Positions 21,957 to 33,813 of a stretch of 64,000 bases of DNA are shown piece by piece. The notes under the pieces were generated by a model that saw nothing but the letters and a program-made list of their open reading frames with translations, was not told the origin of the DNA and made no database searches. The DNA comes from Escallonia rubra (taxonomy: Eukaryota; Streptophyta; Magnoliopsida; Escalloniales; Escalloniaceae). Position 1 is the first letter of the stretch. Each line of letters begins with the position of its first letter. Both the position numbers and the translations under genes were made by a program. The stretch lies in assembly GCA_033065855.1 (NCBI GenBank), contig JAVXUO010002243.1, forward strand, positions 45,754 to 109,753. Reading direction: 5' to 3'.

Positions 21957-24900
21957 ATGGAGCACCCTCTGACCAAATGTACGAGGATGTTCTTCTTGCT
22001 AGGAATGGTGATGATTGAGCTTCAGAGTTATGGAAGCTTGGGTTGCTGGGAAGATGAAAGGGCAGGGCTAATAAAACTCAAAGATGCATTATTTGACGAC
22101 CCTATAGGATCTAGTGTTCTTTCTTCACGGGGTGGTGGTGAGGAGAGGGACTGTTGCAAGTGGGAAGGCGTGGTTTGTGACAACGCCACCAAGCGAGTGA
22201 GCGGACTCTCCCTGAGTTATGCAAGCGAATTCCGCAATCTCTGGTCCCCTGAGGCCTCCTTGTTCGCTCCTTTCCAAGAACTGCAAAATTTGAGCTTGGC
22301 CAGTGACTCCTTGACAGGTCAGTAACCTCCCGCTCATCCCTCCGTCCCTTGAAAAGAGATATTATTCATCGGTGATCAAGACAACAGTACAAGCACCGTT
22401 TAAACTCTTAATGCTGATAATGTTAGGTTTCAGAGGAGTACTTAATGTGAGCAAGTTAGAAGTTTTGGATTTGAGTGGTAACTCCTTAACAGAAATACCA
22501 TCTTTGGATGCCCTGCAATCCTTGAGGTCTCTAGACCTTGGCAATAATATTTATTCAAACAACTCTCACAGTTTCAAAGGTAAACCTCGACTCTACAGAT
22601 TATGCATTAGCCTCTGCTGTATGTACTTGTACATTGCCAAGTTAACGCACAATACTTTGGTCATTCTCCATTGCTGTACAGAGCTAACTAATTTGACCAA
22701 CTTGGAGATGTTGCATCTTGGTGGTAATGTTTTAATGGAGATTCCCTCATCCATTTGGGATCTTACGTCTTTGAAGGCCTTGTCTTTGAGTGGGAATGGA
22801 CTAAATGGCTTATTACCTCTCCGAGGTAAGTTATCAAAGAATTGTGATCTACATTCCGTTCAGAATTTTATTTCAAAATTAATATGCTCTAGATAGTATT
22901 CAAATTGGGTTCAAAATTTTCAACGTTAATCCGATCACGTTGCAAAACCTAGAGTACTTTTGGAAGTCCTTGTCTACTTTAATTTGTCCTGTTAGAGCTC
23001 GCACATGACCCATTGAAGTACTTCTGTAGCATCTTTCATGGATTTTATGAATCTTTTGAAGCTAGAACTGCTCTCTGTGAATGTTATACTCGAATCATTT
23101 CATGGATTCCATAAACATGTGATGCAAGGGAGCCGATTAACTATAAGCTAGAACCGCTCACCTCGATTTCCTTTTTTTCTTTTTTGGTGTGGGGGGTGGG
23201 GGGGGGGGTAGTATTGATGGATTAGTGTTACCGAGCCCTAAGCCTCAATTTCTTGATTTCCAAAGTTTTCCTGCACTGGCATGGCAGAATAACTGAGGAA
23301 TTACTATGATGTGTCTTATCCTTAACTGTATTTTGATAGCGATCTTGTTATACTTGAATTCAGAAACAAACCCGAGAAAGACTAGAACTTTACTATAATT
23401 GCTTTTGAGTTTGATGCATAAGCCAAGACTTTGATTCAAAATCATAGAACCATATATGACTCGTGATTTTTCAGTTAATACTGCAAGTTAACACGCACAA
23501 AGAAAATTTACAGGATTCTGCAAGTTGGTGAACCTTCAGGAGTTGGATTTAAGCGACAACGGTTTTGAAGGAAATCTTCCTTCGTGTCTCATGAACTTCA
23601 CATCCCTCCGGCTGCTTGAACTTTCCAATAATAAATTTGAAGGGGCCATTCCTTCAAATCTCTTCCCAGTTCTCAAGTCACTTGAGTTTGTTTCCCTTTC
23701 ACATAACCTCTTTGAAGGAACATTTTCATTTAGTTCATTAGCCAACAATTCCAAACTTGAGGTCTTTGAACTTGTTTGTGACAACAATGGTCTAAAGGTG
23801 GACACCGAAAATCCACCTTGGACACCTCTATTTCAACTCAAAGTCTTTCGTTTATCCAATTGTAAACTCAACGACAAAAGTAGAGTTCTCCCTAGCTTTC
23901 TTCTGAATCAGTTCGAGCTGAGAACGATTGATTTAAGCCACAATAGCATTTCAGGAATGATTCCAATGTGGTTGGTTGCAAATAATACAAGATTGGAATT
24001 TCTTGAACTTGCAAATAATTCCTTGACAGACCCTCTCACGCTGGATTTGAACTCTACTCACCTCGGTATGTATTGGATTGATATCTCTAGTAATCATATC
24101 CAAGGAGAGCTTCCATCCCTCATAAGTTCCGCATTTCCTAATTTGAAGTATTTGAACTTGTCTAGCAATTCGTTTCAAGGTAGCATCCCTCCATCATTGG
24201 GAGATTTGAAGGTGTTGGACTTATCGAATAACAACTTTTCTGGCCAACTACCCTTCACTGATTACGCTTCACTGATGTATCTGAAACTGTCAAACAATTG
24301 CTTGCAAGGTCAACCGCTTCCATCAAAGTCCAACGTCACAAATCTCTTTGCTCTATTTTTAGACAGCAATTCTTTCTCTGGAGAGATCCCACGTGGAATT
24401 ATGAACAGTTCGCATCTAACGCAGTTGGATTTAAGCGACAACTCGTTCTCGGGCAAAGTTCCTGATTGAATTGGAGACTTGTCATTATTTTCCCTCGCTT
24501 TGTCAAATAATACTTTGGAAGGACCTATACCGTCCGGCTTCTGCAAAAGCAAGGAACTAAACTTTTTAGACCTTTCTGAGAACAACTTAAGTGGTGGTGT
24601 CCCTTCATGTTTGAAAAACCTGTCATCCCTGAGGTTTTTACATTTGCAACGAAATGAGTTTAGAGGCCCCTTACCAAACTCCCCATCGTTGGTTTCCGCT
24701 TCCTCTCTTGTGACATTCGATGTGAGGGATAACAAATTACAAGGAAAGATTCCTGGTTGGATAAACTCATTCTCAAACTTGAGGGTTCTTCTCTTGGGAG
24801 CAAACAGCTTTGAAGGCCCCATTCCTCCCCAACTGTGTGATCTCGGAAACATTAGAATAATTGACCTTTCCCACAATGAACTTTCTGGGCCAATACCTTC

Positions 24901-25654
24901 TTGCTTGCATGGCATAAAACTTGGTGACAGAAAATCATTCGATGACCCGTTTAGAGCCGAAATGGAGGGAAGTTCGGTGTTTGATCCCTCACGTTATTAT
25001 TCATATGAAAATCAACTCGGTGTGGACCAGCCTGGTACTCTTGGTATAATAATTGAAACAGATTTGAAAGAAGAAGTGCAGTTTATAACGAAGAGCCGGT
25101 TAGAGACATACAAAGGAAACATTTTGCAATTCATGTCTGGTATCGATCTCTCATTGAACAAATTGACGGGTCCAGTTCCTCATGAAATCGGATACCTAAG
25201 CGATATTCATGCTCTAAACTTGTCACACAACCATTTAATCGGACAAATCCCCGAGTCTTTCTCTAACCTCAGTCAAATAGAAAGCTTGGACCTATCTCGC
25301 AATAGCTTGAGCGGTCAAATTCCCCCGAAATTGGTTGAGTTGAACTATTTATCGGTCTTCACAGTTGCTTACAATAACTTATCAGGTAGGACACCTGACA
25401 GGAAGGCTCAATTTGCAACATTTGATGAACATAGCTACGAGGGAAATTCTCTTCTCTGTGGAGTGCCACTGGAGAGAAGATGTACAACCAATGAAGAGAT
25501 GTCACCACCACCTCACCCTTCACATGCAGTACAAGATGACACATTTAAAGTTGCATTTTTATCTACTTTTTGGCCAACTTATGCAGTGGCATTTGTAGGC
25601 ATCATAGTGATTCTCTACTTCTGTCCATACCATGAATTCCTAATTTCAGTGTAA
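21957..25654 (+). pseudogene. LRR receptor-like protein, copy 2 (single premature stop)
   Basis: Exons 21957-22317, 22427-22579, 22682-22825 and 23514-25654 join in phase 1 and would encode 932 residues. These comprise a signal peptide, a Cys-containing N-cap (CWEDERAGL, then DCCKWEGVVC), the LRR array, an island with the Kx5Y-type motif KSRLETY, an LRR end with CGVPL, one transmembrane helix (WPTYAVAFVGIIVILYF) and a short tail without kinase. TGA at 24467-24469 replaces the TGG of copy 3 and would end the protein after 537 residues, before the membrane anchor. The rest stays open, so this is a young pseudogene or a gene for a truncated secreted LRR protein. The intron 1 acceptor has lost GACAC but keeps TTAG. 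An LTR lies in its promoter. Confidence 0.85.
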
Positions 25655-25888
25655 TTCTCCCCAAGTAATATTTTCTACTTCTTGCAAGTAACTGTAACCC
25701 ATATGTCTACTGAAACTGTTGAGAGTTTCAGTAGCAGCAAGCAAATTCTAATTTTCTTTCCCAGGAACTTATTTACACAAAGATGCACCTTTTTCTGAGA
25801 AAGGAATAGAGTATATCTACAAGACAATGAATAGATGGAACTGTCTGGAGATACTCTGATACAACAAACTTGTGAAAATTGTACAATA

Positions 25889-26161
25889 TTAAGTAGAAAC
25901 TCTGTCACACCCCTTCCTGCCACGAAACTCGAGAAATATTAATGCAGCACCGTAGTGTGCCAATGCACCCATGATCACGAGAACATGAAATATTTGGTGA
26001 CTGTGACCGACTAGGTCAAACCACCCGGGCTTCCATCTCTCAGGAATCCGGCTAACATAAAACATAGTCCCAATCAGGTACGACAATGCCATGACCGCTT
26101 CGTATGCTAGGGTTATATTTCTCTGAGGCTCACTCCAATTGACAATGATCGCAACAAACAA
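25889..26161 (-). pseudogene. Heptahelical protein 3' exon fragment, copy 2
   Basis: This is the same sequence as the end of copies 1 and 3 ([32 protein letters not shown]), with the 36-bp deletion shared with copy 1. It is cut at about 26165, where the sequence jumps to block D (TTTGTCAATACCTGTGGC). The upstream part of the exon is deleted, so it is a remnant only. It lies tail-to-tail with RLP copy 2. Confidence 0.85.
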
Positions 26162-26184
26162 GAAAAGGAGCGAAATTTGTCAAT

Positions 26185-26428
26185 ACCTGTGGCTCGGGGA
26201 ATCTTTTAGTCAAAGCATGTAATTTTCCGTGGCAATTGAATTGTAATTTCCCACCTTCATGTCGGAACCTGTTAGCTTTTCAACAGTGTCCTCCAAGCAT
26301 GTAATTTTCCGTGGCAATTGAATTGTAAACATGCATAACTGTGAGATCCGTGGGTCATGCCTATCCCGACTTTCGCTACAAAATTGGGTAATCACGGTTT
26401 AGCTTGTCAACATGTTGACAGGTATGTA
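26185..26428 (+). repeat. Dispersed block D, copy 2
   Basis: This matches 9205-9460 and ends exactly where the Harbinger element starts. Its last 196 bp (26233-26428) are repeated directly on the other side of the element at 33814-34009. Confidence 0.85.
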
Positions 26429-28489
26429 GGGCCCGTACGTTTAGAGTATTTGTTTTCCGTTTTTTGTAATGATTACAAAAAACGGGAATATTTCGTGTAC
26501 TTTTACCATTTTTTGTATTTGTATCGGATCCAAAAACAATGAACAGTGCTGAAAACGTGAAAACACCTTTGAGGTGTTTTCACCTTTTTCCAAAACGCCG
26601 CAACTCTTGTCAGAGAATACTCTGAAGAAACAAGGCATGGTTGCACTGTTCACTGTTCTCTCTTACAAGCTCTACGAAGCCTAGCCTAGTCACGTGAAGC
26701 TGTCCTCTCTCCCCGTCCCTCTCTGCCTGATTCATTGCACATCTCCATTTTCAATGAGCAGATCCCCAACAACTCTCTCTCACTCCATTTCTCAAGCTCA
26801 AGCTGCCGAAGAAATTGAAGCTGCGGTCGAGTCTCCCCTTAGCTGCCGGAGACACGTCACAGAGAAGACGGAGACGCCATCTCCAGTTCGTCAACGTATT
26901 TCCCTTCCATCCAGCAGATCTGTCAAAACGGAGCATCTTTCCTCCTGCCGAGTACCTATCATCTCCCTAACAAGCACCGAACGATCCGTGACCGGAGAGA
27001 ACGACGTCCTATCGCCTGCACAGTTGTCAAAGGTTTTCCCCAATTTCTCACTTTATTCTTCTGTCGATCGATCTGCTACTCTCCTTGCTGTTTCTGTTTT
27101 CTCTTTGAGTTTTGTTTGTGGGTTGATTGATTGAAGATGGTACCCTCCGTTTCCATTTCTGGGTGGCACTTGGTGCGGTTGGCGGCCTTGGGTGCGCCGG
27201 TGTGGTTGTGGGTGGTCGTGGGTTGTCTTCGTGGGGTGGGCCACTCACCGACGGTGGTGGGTTTCCATTTCTGGGTGGCACGATGACTGCTTCTAAAATT
27301 CTTTCTTGAAATAAAGAATAATCAAAGCTCAAATGTTGGGACCTCAGATTCAGACCCATGAATGGCACGGAAAATTGTAAAGATTTTCGGTTCTAACTTC
27401 CCAACTCAACTGCATTCACTTTACTTCCCACATCGTTATTTCAGCCATTTTTTTGTCTATATATATATATATATATATGGTCTCATTTAACATATAATTA
27501 TATGTAGTAAAAGACTTATATACACAGAAAGTGCAAACGGACTCCACTGTAGGAAAGAAATAAATCGGTATTTTTGGGGAATGCCTGGGAAGAAATATAT
27601 GTATTTATATATGCGTGCAAGTGTGTGTGTCTCTTGAGTCTCGACTATTGCACCATACCTAATAAGCTATTCATCTTGGACCTAGAAAAACAATTTGATT
27701 TAATCAATATAAGTAATTGAACCTTAATTTAGTCTATTAGTATAATGAAAATGTTGCAGAAGATCTTGTATAACATAAAAAAAATATATCAAATAGGACC
27801 TAAAAAGTGTATAGATTTGATCTTATATTATGTTATCTTGTATATGGTTATTAATGATGAGGTGGGTTAGATTAAAGCACACATCGATTATTACAAATCT
27901 CCATATGGTGTATATAATACTACAGTTATGATAATACATGTTTGCAAAATTGACCTAGGTAGTATATTCCTGTATGGGTCATTTTTCCTTTTCTCCTTCA
28001 GTTGAGCCATTGTTGTTCTTGTATGGGTCATACTACAGCCCAATAAGGTAAGAAGAAGCAAATGTTAATGCATTGAAATGCAGTGCTCAAATAACTGATG
28101 CCAAGTATGAGTACGAACAGTGCATAGGAATTTATAAGAGTTTCTTCCTTTTTTTCCTTTCACTCTTTCCTTCCACCACCAAGTTATGGTTATGCAGCAA
28201 GTAATCGAAGGGATATGGGTGTTTGTGTTGCTTACCTGATCTCAAAGCAGAGTCCAAAATCAGTTTGTTGTGACTGCTGAGGTTGTGGGAGTTCCTACAA
28301 TCTTCTTGCGCTATATTTTCTTCACTAGTCACTTGCTATATTTTCTTCACTAGTCACATGCAACCCTAAAATGGCATTCAGCTCTCAGCCTATAAGATGA
28401 TAGCTTTCTTGTAATGGTTTGGAGTTAAATTTTCACCAGAGGGCTAGGGCTAGTTTAGCTGTCATGGTATTTATATAGTGCCTCATGCG
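26429..28489. other. Left non-coding part of the Harbinger element
   Basis: No recognised gene is present. An open frame at 26694-27134 (146 aa, Ser/Thr-rich) has no known domain. A short AT microsatellite lies at 27461-27477. The rest is AT-rich. Confidence 0.5.
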
Positions 28490-28717
28490 CCCATCAGTTG
28501 AGCCATTGTTGTTCAGAACTTGATAGTTGACTAATTTCCACCAAGGGCTCTCAGGTGCTTTGGTTCTTATTGCTTCCCATGCTATGTTAGTGGTAAAGCT
28601 GCCACTGGGATGTTGAGTCCATATGATCTGATTTGATCTTGGATTATCAGGTCTAGGTAATGCTAACAAAATTTGATTTAATTCTCTCCGCTCTCTGGAT
28701 CTAAGATTAGGCAACAT
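28490..28717 (-). pseudogene. Small LINE-like ORF2 fragment
   Basis: The translation IIWTQHPSGSFTTNIAWEAI followed by SPWWKLV has the W..S.SG.F....AW..I pattern found between reverse transcriptase and zinc region in plant LINEs. It differs from the LINE family elsewhere in this window. The match ends abruptly at about 28550, so it is a short relic. Confidence 0.55.
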
Positions 28718-28799
28718 CCATGCATTACGGTTTGATCATAACATTAAAATCTAATGAATCTCATGTCGTATATGTCCTTTTTTATGATAGGGATATTAA

Positions 28800-29159
28800 A
28801 TGCCAAGCTGGTACGTTGTATTTGTCGGTCGAGTGCCCGGCATTTACGACACATGGGAAGAATGTCAACTGCAAGTGTCGGGATTTCGTAACTGCGTTTT
28901 TAAAAAATACCGTAAACGTAGTGAAGCCAGTACTGCTTATGTACTTTACAAATCTCGTTGGGAAAGACATGTTGAACCTCCTGAACAACCCTTTCCGGCA
29001 GTGTCTCCCATGGCAGACCTAGCAATTCATTCGCAAGGATTTGGTGGACCAATCAAAACACAATTGCACGACGAGTCTCTAGCACCCTTCCCCCCAATGC
29101 CTCCGATGGCATGGATGAGGGCCAATAGTGGCCCAAGAAGTGAACCCGCATCCTTTTAG
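28800..29159 (+). CDS. RNase H1-type hybrid-binding domain (viroplasmin-like) protein in the Harbinger element
   Basis: This is a single-exon ORF of 119 residues. Residues 3-50 match the small N-terminal domain of RNase H1 that grips RNA/DNA hybrids or dsRNA, also known as the caulimovirus viroplasmin-type fold: WYVVFVGRVPGIYDTWEEC, then QVSGF and FKKY. The conserved Trp-x-Glu-Cys, Gln-Val and Lys-Lys-Tyr positions are present. No RNase H catalytic domain follows; the C-terminal half is Pro/Met-rich. It lies 338 bp upstream of the Myb-like ORF on the same strand, inside the transposon. That suggests a captured or accessory gene that might bind nucleic acid during transposition, which is inference. 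It could also be a 5' exon of a longer transcript. Confidence 0.65.
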   Translation: MPSWYVVFVGRVPGIYDTWEECQLQVSGFRNCVFKKYRKRSEASTAYVLYKSRWERHVEPPEQPFPAVSPMADLAIHSQGFGGPIKTQLHDESLAPFPPMPPMAWMRANSGPRSEPASF

Positions 29160-29497
29160 CTGTCATTTGTTGTTAATGAGACATGTACTGTAATGTTATA
29201 TGCTTCAATGTGTTTTGAACACTTATTGTGAAGATTGTTATTAGACTCTTGTATGCTGCAGACATGTTGAGTATCTTCATTAATCATTGCGTACTGTATA
29301 CTGTTGTCTTACATATTTACATTAGACATGCACGTCTGTATAGCCCGTGTTTCTGTTGAAGCCGACCCACTGTCGTTCAATTAGAGCAATTAAATACAAT
29401 GTGACGTTATCATATACTATTGCATGATGTAAAGTAGCTACATGACATGAGACCGGACAAATGAGACGTGTAAATATGTTTACGTGCATAATTGTAG

Positions 29498-30489
29498 ATG
29501 GCCGATTCGTTTGTGGACATTTCTGGTCTTCGAGATGGACTTACCGCCGAAGAAAAAGCCGAAGAAGCTTTGTGGCCTTTGCGTGTAGAAACATTATTTG
29601 TCAATTTAATGGCGGAGCTGAAACAGAAACATCCCCATCAGTCTTCCATATTTAACCCGAAACAGTGGGGTGAGATTGCGAATGACATGTTTGCCGGGGT
29701 CGGCACTATGTTCAAACGGTCACAGTTAAAGTCAAAGTACAATAGGCTGCGTGCGAAGTATCGCGAGTTTACCAAGTTACGGGATCACACTGGCTTTGGA
29801 TGGGATCACGCAACCCAGACATGCACTGCTCTGGACGACGTTTGGGATAATTATTTAATGGTACTACACTCATCTTAACTATACCTTATAACCATAGTAA
29901 CTATACCGTATAACCAAATTTTATGTAGGCGAACAAAGGGGCCAAGCAGTTCCGAGGGAAGGGGTGTGCAAATTACGACAATCTTGTCTTGATTTTCGCA
30001 GAGTCCACGGCTACCGGTAAATTGGCACGTTCATCAACGCAGCGACCTTTGAATAGTGCTGAGGAGAATGTGCAATACAATGAGTATGTCGGAGGTTCTA
30101 GTAGGAGGGGTGCTACTATTGACCTTGATGATGATATTCATGTTACGGATGTGGGGACGAAACGTAGGTCAGAGGGTACCCCCGATACCGCGCGTTCTAG
30201 CAAGGAGTCCAAGTCGGTGAAAATGGACATTGCACTTGATGCTTGGACGGAGTGCTCCAAGGCCAGAGCACATAAATATCAGCGAGAGGGCAACTCCAGA
30301 TTCCAACAAGACTCGGTCGATGATGTGTACAGCACGACGACGTGCATGCGGGAGCTCAATCAAATTGCGATTCCTGGTGAGCAATACGTGGCTGCATCGA
30401 AATGTTTTAAAGAGCGGGATAACTGCATCATATTCATTGAAATGCCTAATTATCGCCGTTTGCAGTGGTTGGCATCTTTGGTTCCCTAG
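29498..30489 (+). CDS. Myb/SANT-like DNA-binding protein, Harbinger partner ORF
   Basis: Two exons, 29498-29860 and 29929-30489, join at a codon boundary and give about 307 residues. The N-terminal part has the Myb/SANT-like pattern of Harbinger partner proteins: WPLRVETLFVNLM, then FNPKQWGEIANDM, LKSKYNRLRAKY, WDNYL and, after the intron, the KQFRGKG..NYD..LIF continuation. The C-terminal part has a low-complexity linker and a helix-rich end finishing RRLQWLASLVP. In PIF/Harbinger elements such a protein binds the transposase and brings it to the termini or nucleus. Joining the exons restores the expected family sequence across the intron, and no stop or frameshift is seen. Confidence 0.8.
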
Positions 30490-30793
30490 TATCTATTTTT
30501 GGTAACGATGAACTGTGTTTTTCGCAAGTCATGCTATGTGTGAGTTTCCGCTACTTTTACTACCTGAACACTTGTGTTGGGCAAGTCCACTGTTGTGTAT
30601 CAGTGGCAATTTTGGAACCATCGGTGTGATAGATTATGGTTTTTACCATATATTAACATTGACTCTTTGAAATTTATGCAATGTTCTATCTTATATTAGG
30701 ATGCATGTATGTGTAAACAATATGCTTGACAAATATATTGTTCATTTAGTAACAGGTTATTGAAGTTACCATTCTCATAATTATTATACTGCA

Positions 30794-32202
30794 ATGTCAT
30801 CTTCGCAAGCCAATGCTACATGGGATAATGGTGACACGTCATCGTCGGATGATGGCCTTCATGACATTTACATGTTAGAGGAAATAGAACGGAGATGTGC
30901 AGCATTAGATAGGGTCCCAAGGCCTATGTATACATCTGTACTCTCTGGGAGTGATCATGTGCAAGAATTATTAAATGGTCATCCGTCTAGAATGTATAAT
31001 GTAATGAGGATGTATCCAGATGCGTTTAGAACGTTGGCAGCGACTCTTAGGAATAACGGATGGCTTATTGATGACGCACACACTCACGTCGGTGTTGAAG
31101 AGGCTTTGGGCATTTTCTTGAATTGTGTTAGTCACACACAACGAATGCGTCAACTGAGTGAACGGTTTCAACGCTCCATTGATACCATACGACGAACCAT
31201 TAAGCGTGTTGCTCGGGCTTTGGGTTATCTTGGAATGTTAATCATAAGGCCGCAGGCTACTGACGGCGTCGATCCACACATACGAAACAGTTCGAAGTAC
31301 TACCCGTACTTCAAGGTATAACCTTCAGTTATGGATATGGTTTTCGTAATTCAGATTAATGTTGGGCCGCTTACTAACGTGATTTAATCTGGCAATGTTT
31401 CTACAGGATTGCATTGGTGCGATTGACGGTACAATTGTGGCGGCCGTTGTCCCCAAGTCGAAGATGAATGCATCTCGTTCAAGAAAAGGGAATATATCCC
31501 AAAACGTGATGGCTGCATGTAACTTTAACATGATGTTCACATTTGTCAATGTGGGATGGGAGGGAAGTGCGAATGATTCAAGAGTTCATGCCGAGGTCAT
31601 CACATCAGCGGAGGTTGAATTCCCTCGACCCCCTCCGAGTAAGAAAATGAGTTACCACATTATGATTATATTCTCATTACTTATCATCAAAATAAAATGT
31701 GACGATACACGAATTTTGGTTTGCAGATAAATATTACGTCGTCGACAGTGGATACAGTAACGTGGATGGTTATTTAGCCCCATTTCGTGGCGAGCGCTAC
31801 CACCTTCACGACTTTGAGGGAGCAAGGAATGCACCGAGAGGACCTAGGGAAATGTTTAACTACAGACACGCATCTTTGCGTAATGTTATTGAACGATGCT
31901 TCGGAGCTCTAAAGGCCAGGTTTCCAATTTTAAAGTTAATGTCGAACTACAACCTGATCAGGCAAAACAGTATCGTCAACGCTTGTTTTGTTTTGCATAA
32001 CTTCATCCGCCTGAATACGCCAGACGACCCTCTTTTCAACGAGTACATGGCAGAAGGGACTCGCGTACTTGGGGATGAGGCAACTACTTTTGCAGCTCCC
32101 GACTTGTCTCAGGCAGGGTGTAACCACATGGCCAACTTCAGGGATGGGTTGGCTGATCATATATGGAGGGATCATATGGCTGCTACTAATCGCCGCCATT
32201 GA
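30794..32202 (+). CDS. PIF/Harbinger DDE transposase
   Basis: Three exons, 30794-31315, 31407-31638 and 31727-32202, give about 409 residues with good GT..AG sites (CAAG/GTATAA..CTACAG; CCGA/GTAAGA..TTGCAG). Residues 30-140 contain the helical region seen before the catalytic core. The DDE nuclease core is visible: Asp in GAIDGT at the start of exon 2, Asp in GSANDSRV, and Glu in NVIERCFGALKARFPIL. These are the three metal-binding residues of the family. The frame is open throughout and the length is normal for plant PIF transposases. It follows the Myb-like ORF by about 300 bp. The enzyme appears intact, but the right terminus of its own element is damaged. Confidence 0.88.
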
Positions 32203-33813
32203 ATGTGATTATTGGGTTACAGCTACTTATTGATTGTCATAGAGCTATGGCCAGTATGTTTTATGATTTTAATTTGGGTATGCTTTATTATGAATTTTTA
32301 TATGTATTATGACAATGCTTGATAGCGTCAAACTAGAATGTTCACTCGCTTTTTAGCCTGTATGTGTTTTCATTTTTTATTCGTGGCCTTATGTGTCACG
32401 CTACTTTGGCCCGCGAAATTGTAACTGTTTACAACTTGCGTTGATCTGCCCCGACCCGCTGACCTACCCTAATTTTTCAAAACAACGTTTCTCGTTGGTA
32501 AAGTATGCAAAGTCTGTGCAATCTACCAATAGCTATAGCAATTGCAACATAGCTTCTTTTAACTATTTAAGCTTCTTTTGTTTCCGGTGGAAGTGAAACG
32601 CTAACGCTGCACAGAGGGTGTACAACTGTCATATGAATTTGGGCTTGATAATTTCAACATTGATGAGGTATACAAAGATTTTTCGCAGAGACTTCTGGTT
32701 GAGAATAAGGGTTTCTAGCTAAAACATCACCCACCCAGTACTTCGGCCTTAGCAAACACAATTCAGCATAAAGCAAACTACTCTAAATTGTAAGCAAATC
32801 CAACTTGATAATTCACGCATTGCAAAAATGTTTACAGATATATGTTGATGCATACACAAATGTCTACACGAATACATATTCCAATTGCTTGGTCTTAAGG
32901 AGCAATTCTCAAACGTATAAAAAAATTCGATTCACAGAGAAGAGACCACCCCGGCAGTCGCTGCTTCTCCGGTTGACGGTTCCAGATCTGACGAGACCAC
33001 CCCGGCAGTCGGCGCCTCAATTCATTCCAGATTTGAGCTGGCCTTCCATCGTCGTTGCCCGTCGCCGGTAAATTCGATTCACAGAGAAGAGACCACCCCG
33101 GCAGTCGGCGCCTCAATTCATTCCAGATTTGAGCTGGCCTTCCATCGTCGTTGCCCGTCGCCGGTAAATGGCCAAGTGGTGTCTGCGATGGTGGGGTCTG
33201 CTAGTCCGCCTACCTGTCCGGTTGGCCGGCGTAGGGCAAGTCACAGTCTCACAGACCAAGTGAGGAGGTGAACGTAGTTCCGCCACTGGTGGAGATGGTG
33301 GACGGAGGGTGTTTCGTGCACTGTTAGGTGGATGGTGAGGTGGAGCCATGTAGGTGGTTTGTCGCCGTGGGGGGAGTGAAGGTTTGGTCGCCGTGGGGGG
33401 GATGAAGGTTTGGCCGCCGTGGGGGGAGTCACTGTGAGTAGCGGCGAGATTGAGAGAAGAGAGAGAAGAAGAGAAAAGTAATGAAAGAGAGAGGGGAAGT
33501 CTGCAGAAATGGGAAGTCGGTCAGACGAACTTATTGGGAAATGTTAAAAGGCTGGTATGGAGGAGTTAATGAGAAGATTTAGAGGGTATAAAAATAAATT
33601 GGTAGGTTAAAAGTAGGGTTAAAATGGGAAAATATGGGTACAAATAGTGTAGGAAATGCTAAACATACAAGAATGGATTCAAGAAAGTTACTGAAAATGA
33701 AAATGAAAATGGTAAACGTACAAGATTAACTAAAAAAAGTAAAAACGAAAAACTGAAAAAAATGATAAAAGTACACGATCAAATTTTGGAACTGAATACA
33801 AGAATATGGAAAA
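32203..33813. repeat. Right non-coding part of the Harbinger element with a tandem duplication
   Basis: A segment containing GAGACCACCCCGGCAGTCGG and ending GTCGCCGGTAAAT (about 32930-33070) is repeated at about 33070-33168. An internal copy of GACCACCCCGGCAGTCG is at 32995. Positions 33355-33430 hold three GTTTGGTCGCCGTGGGGGG-like copies. No gene is supported. Confidence 0.6.

Noticed and set aside
26694-27134. 146-codon Ser/Thr-rich frame near the left end of the Harbinger element
   Set aside because: No domain and low complexity; its position is compatible with a leader region but nothing supports translation.
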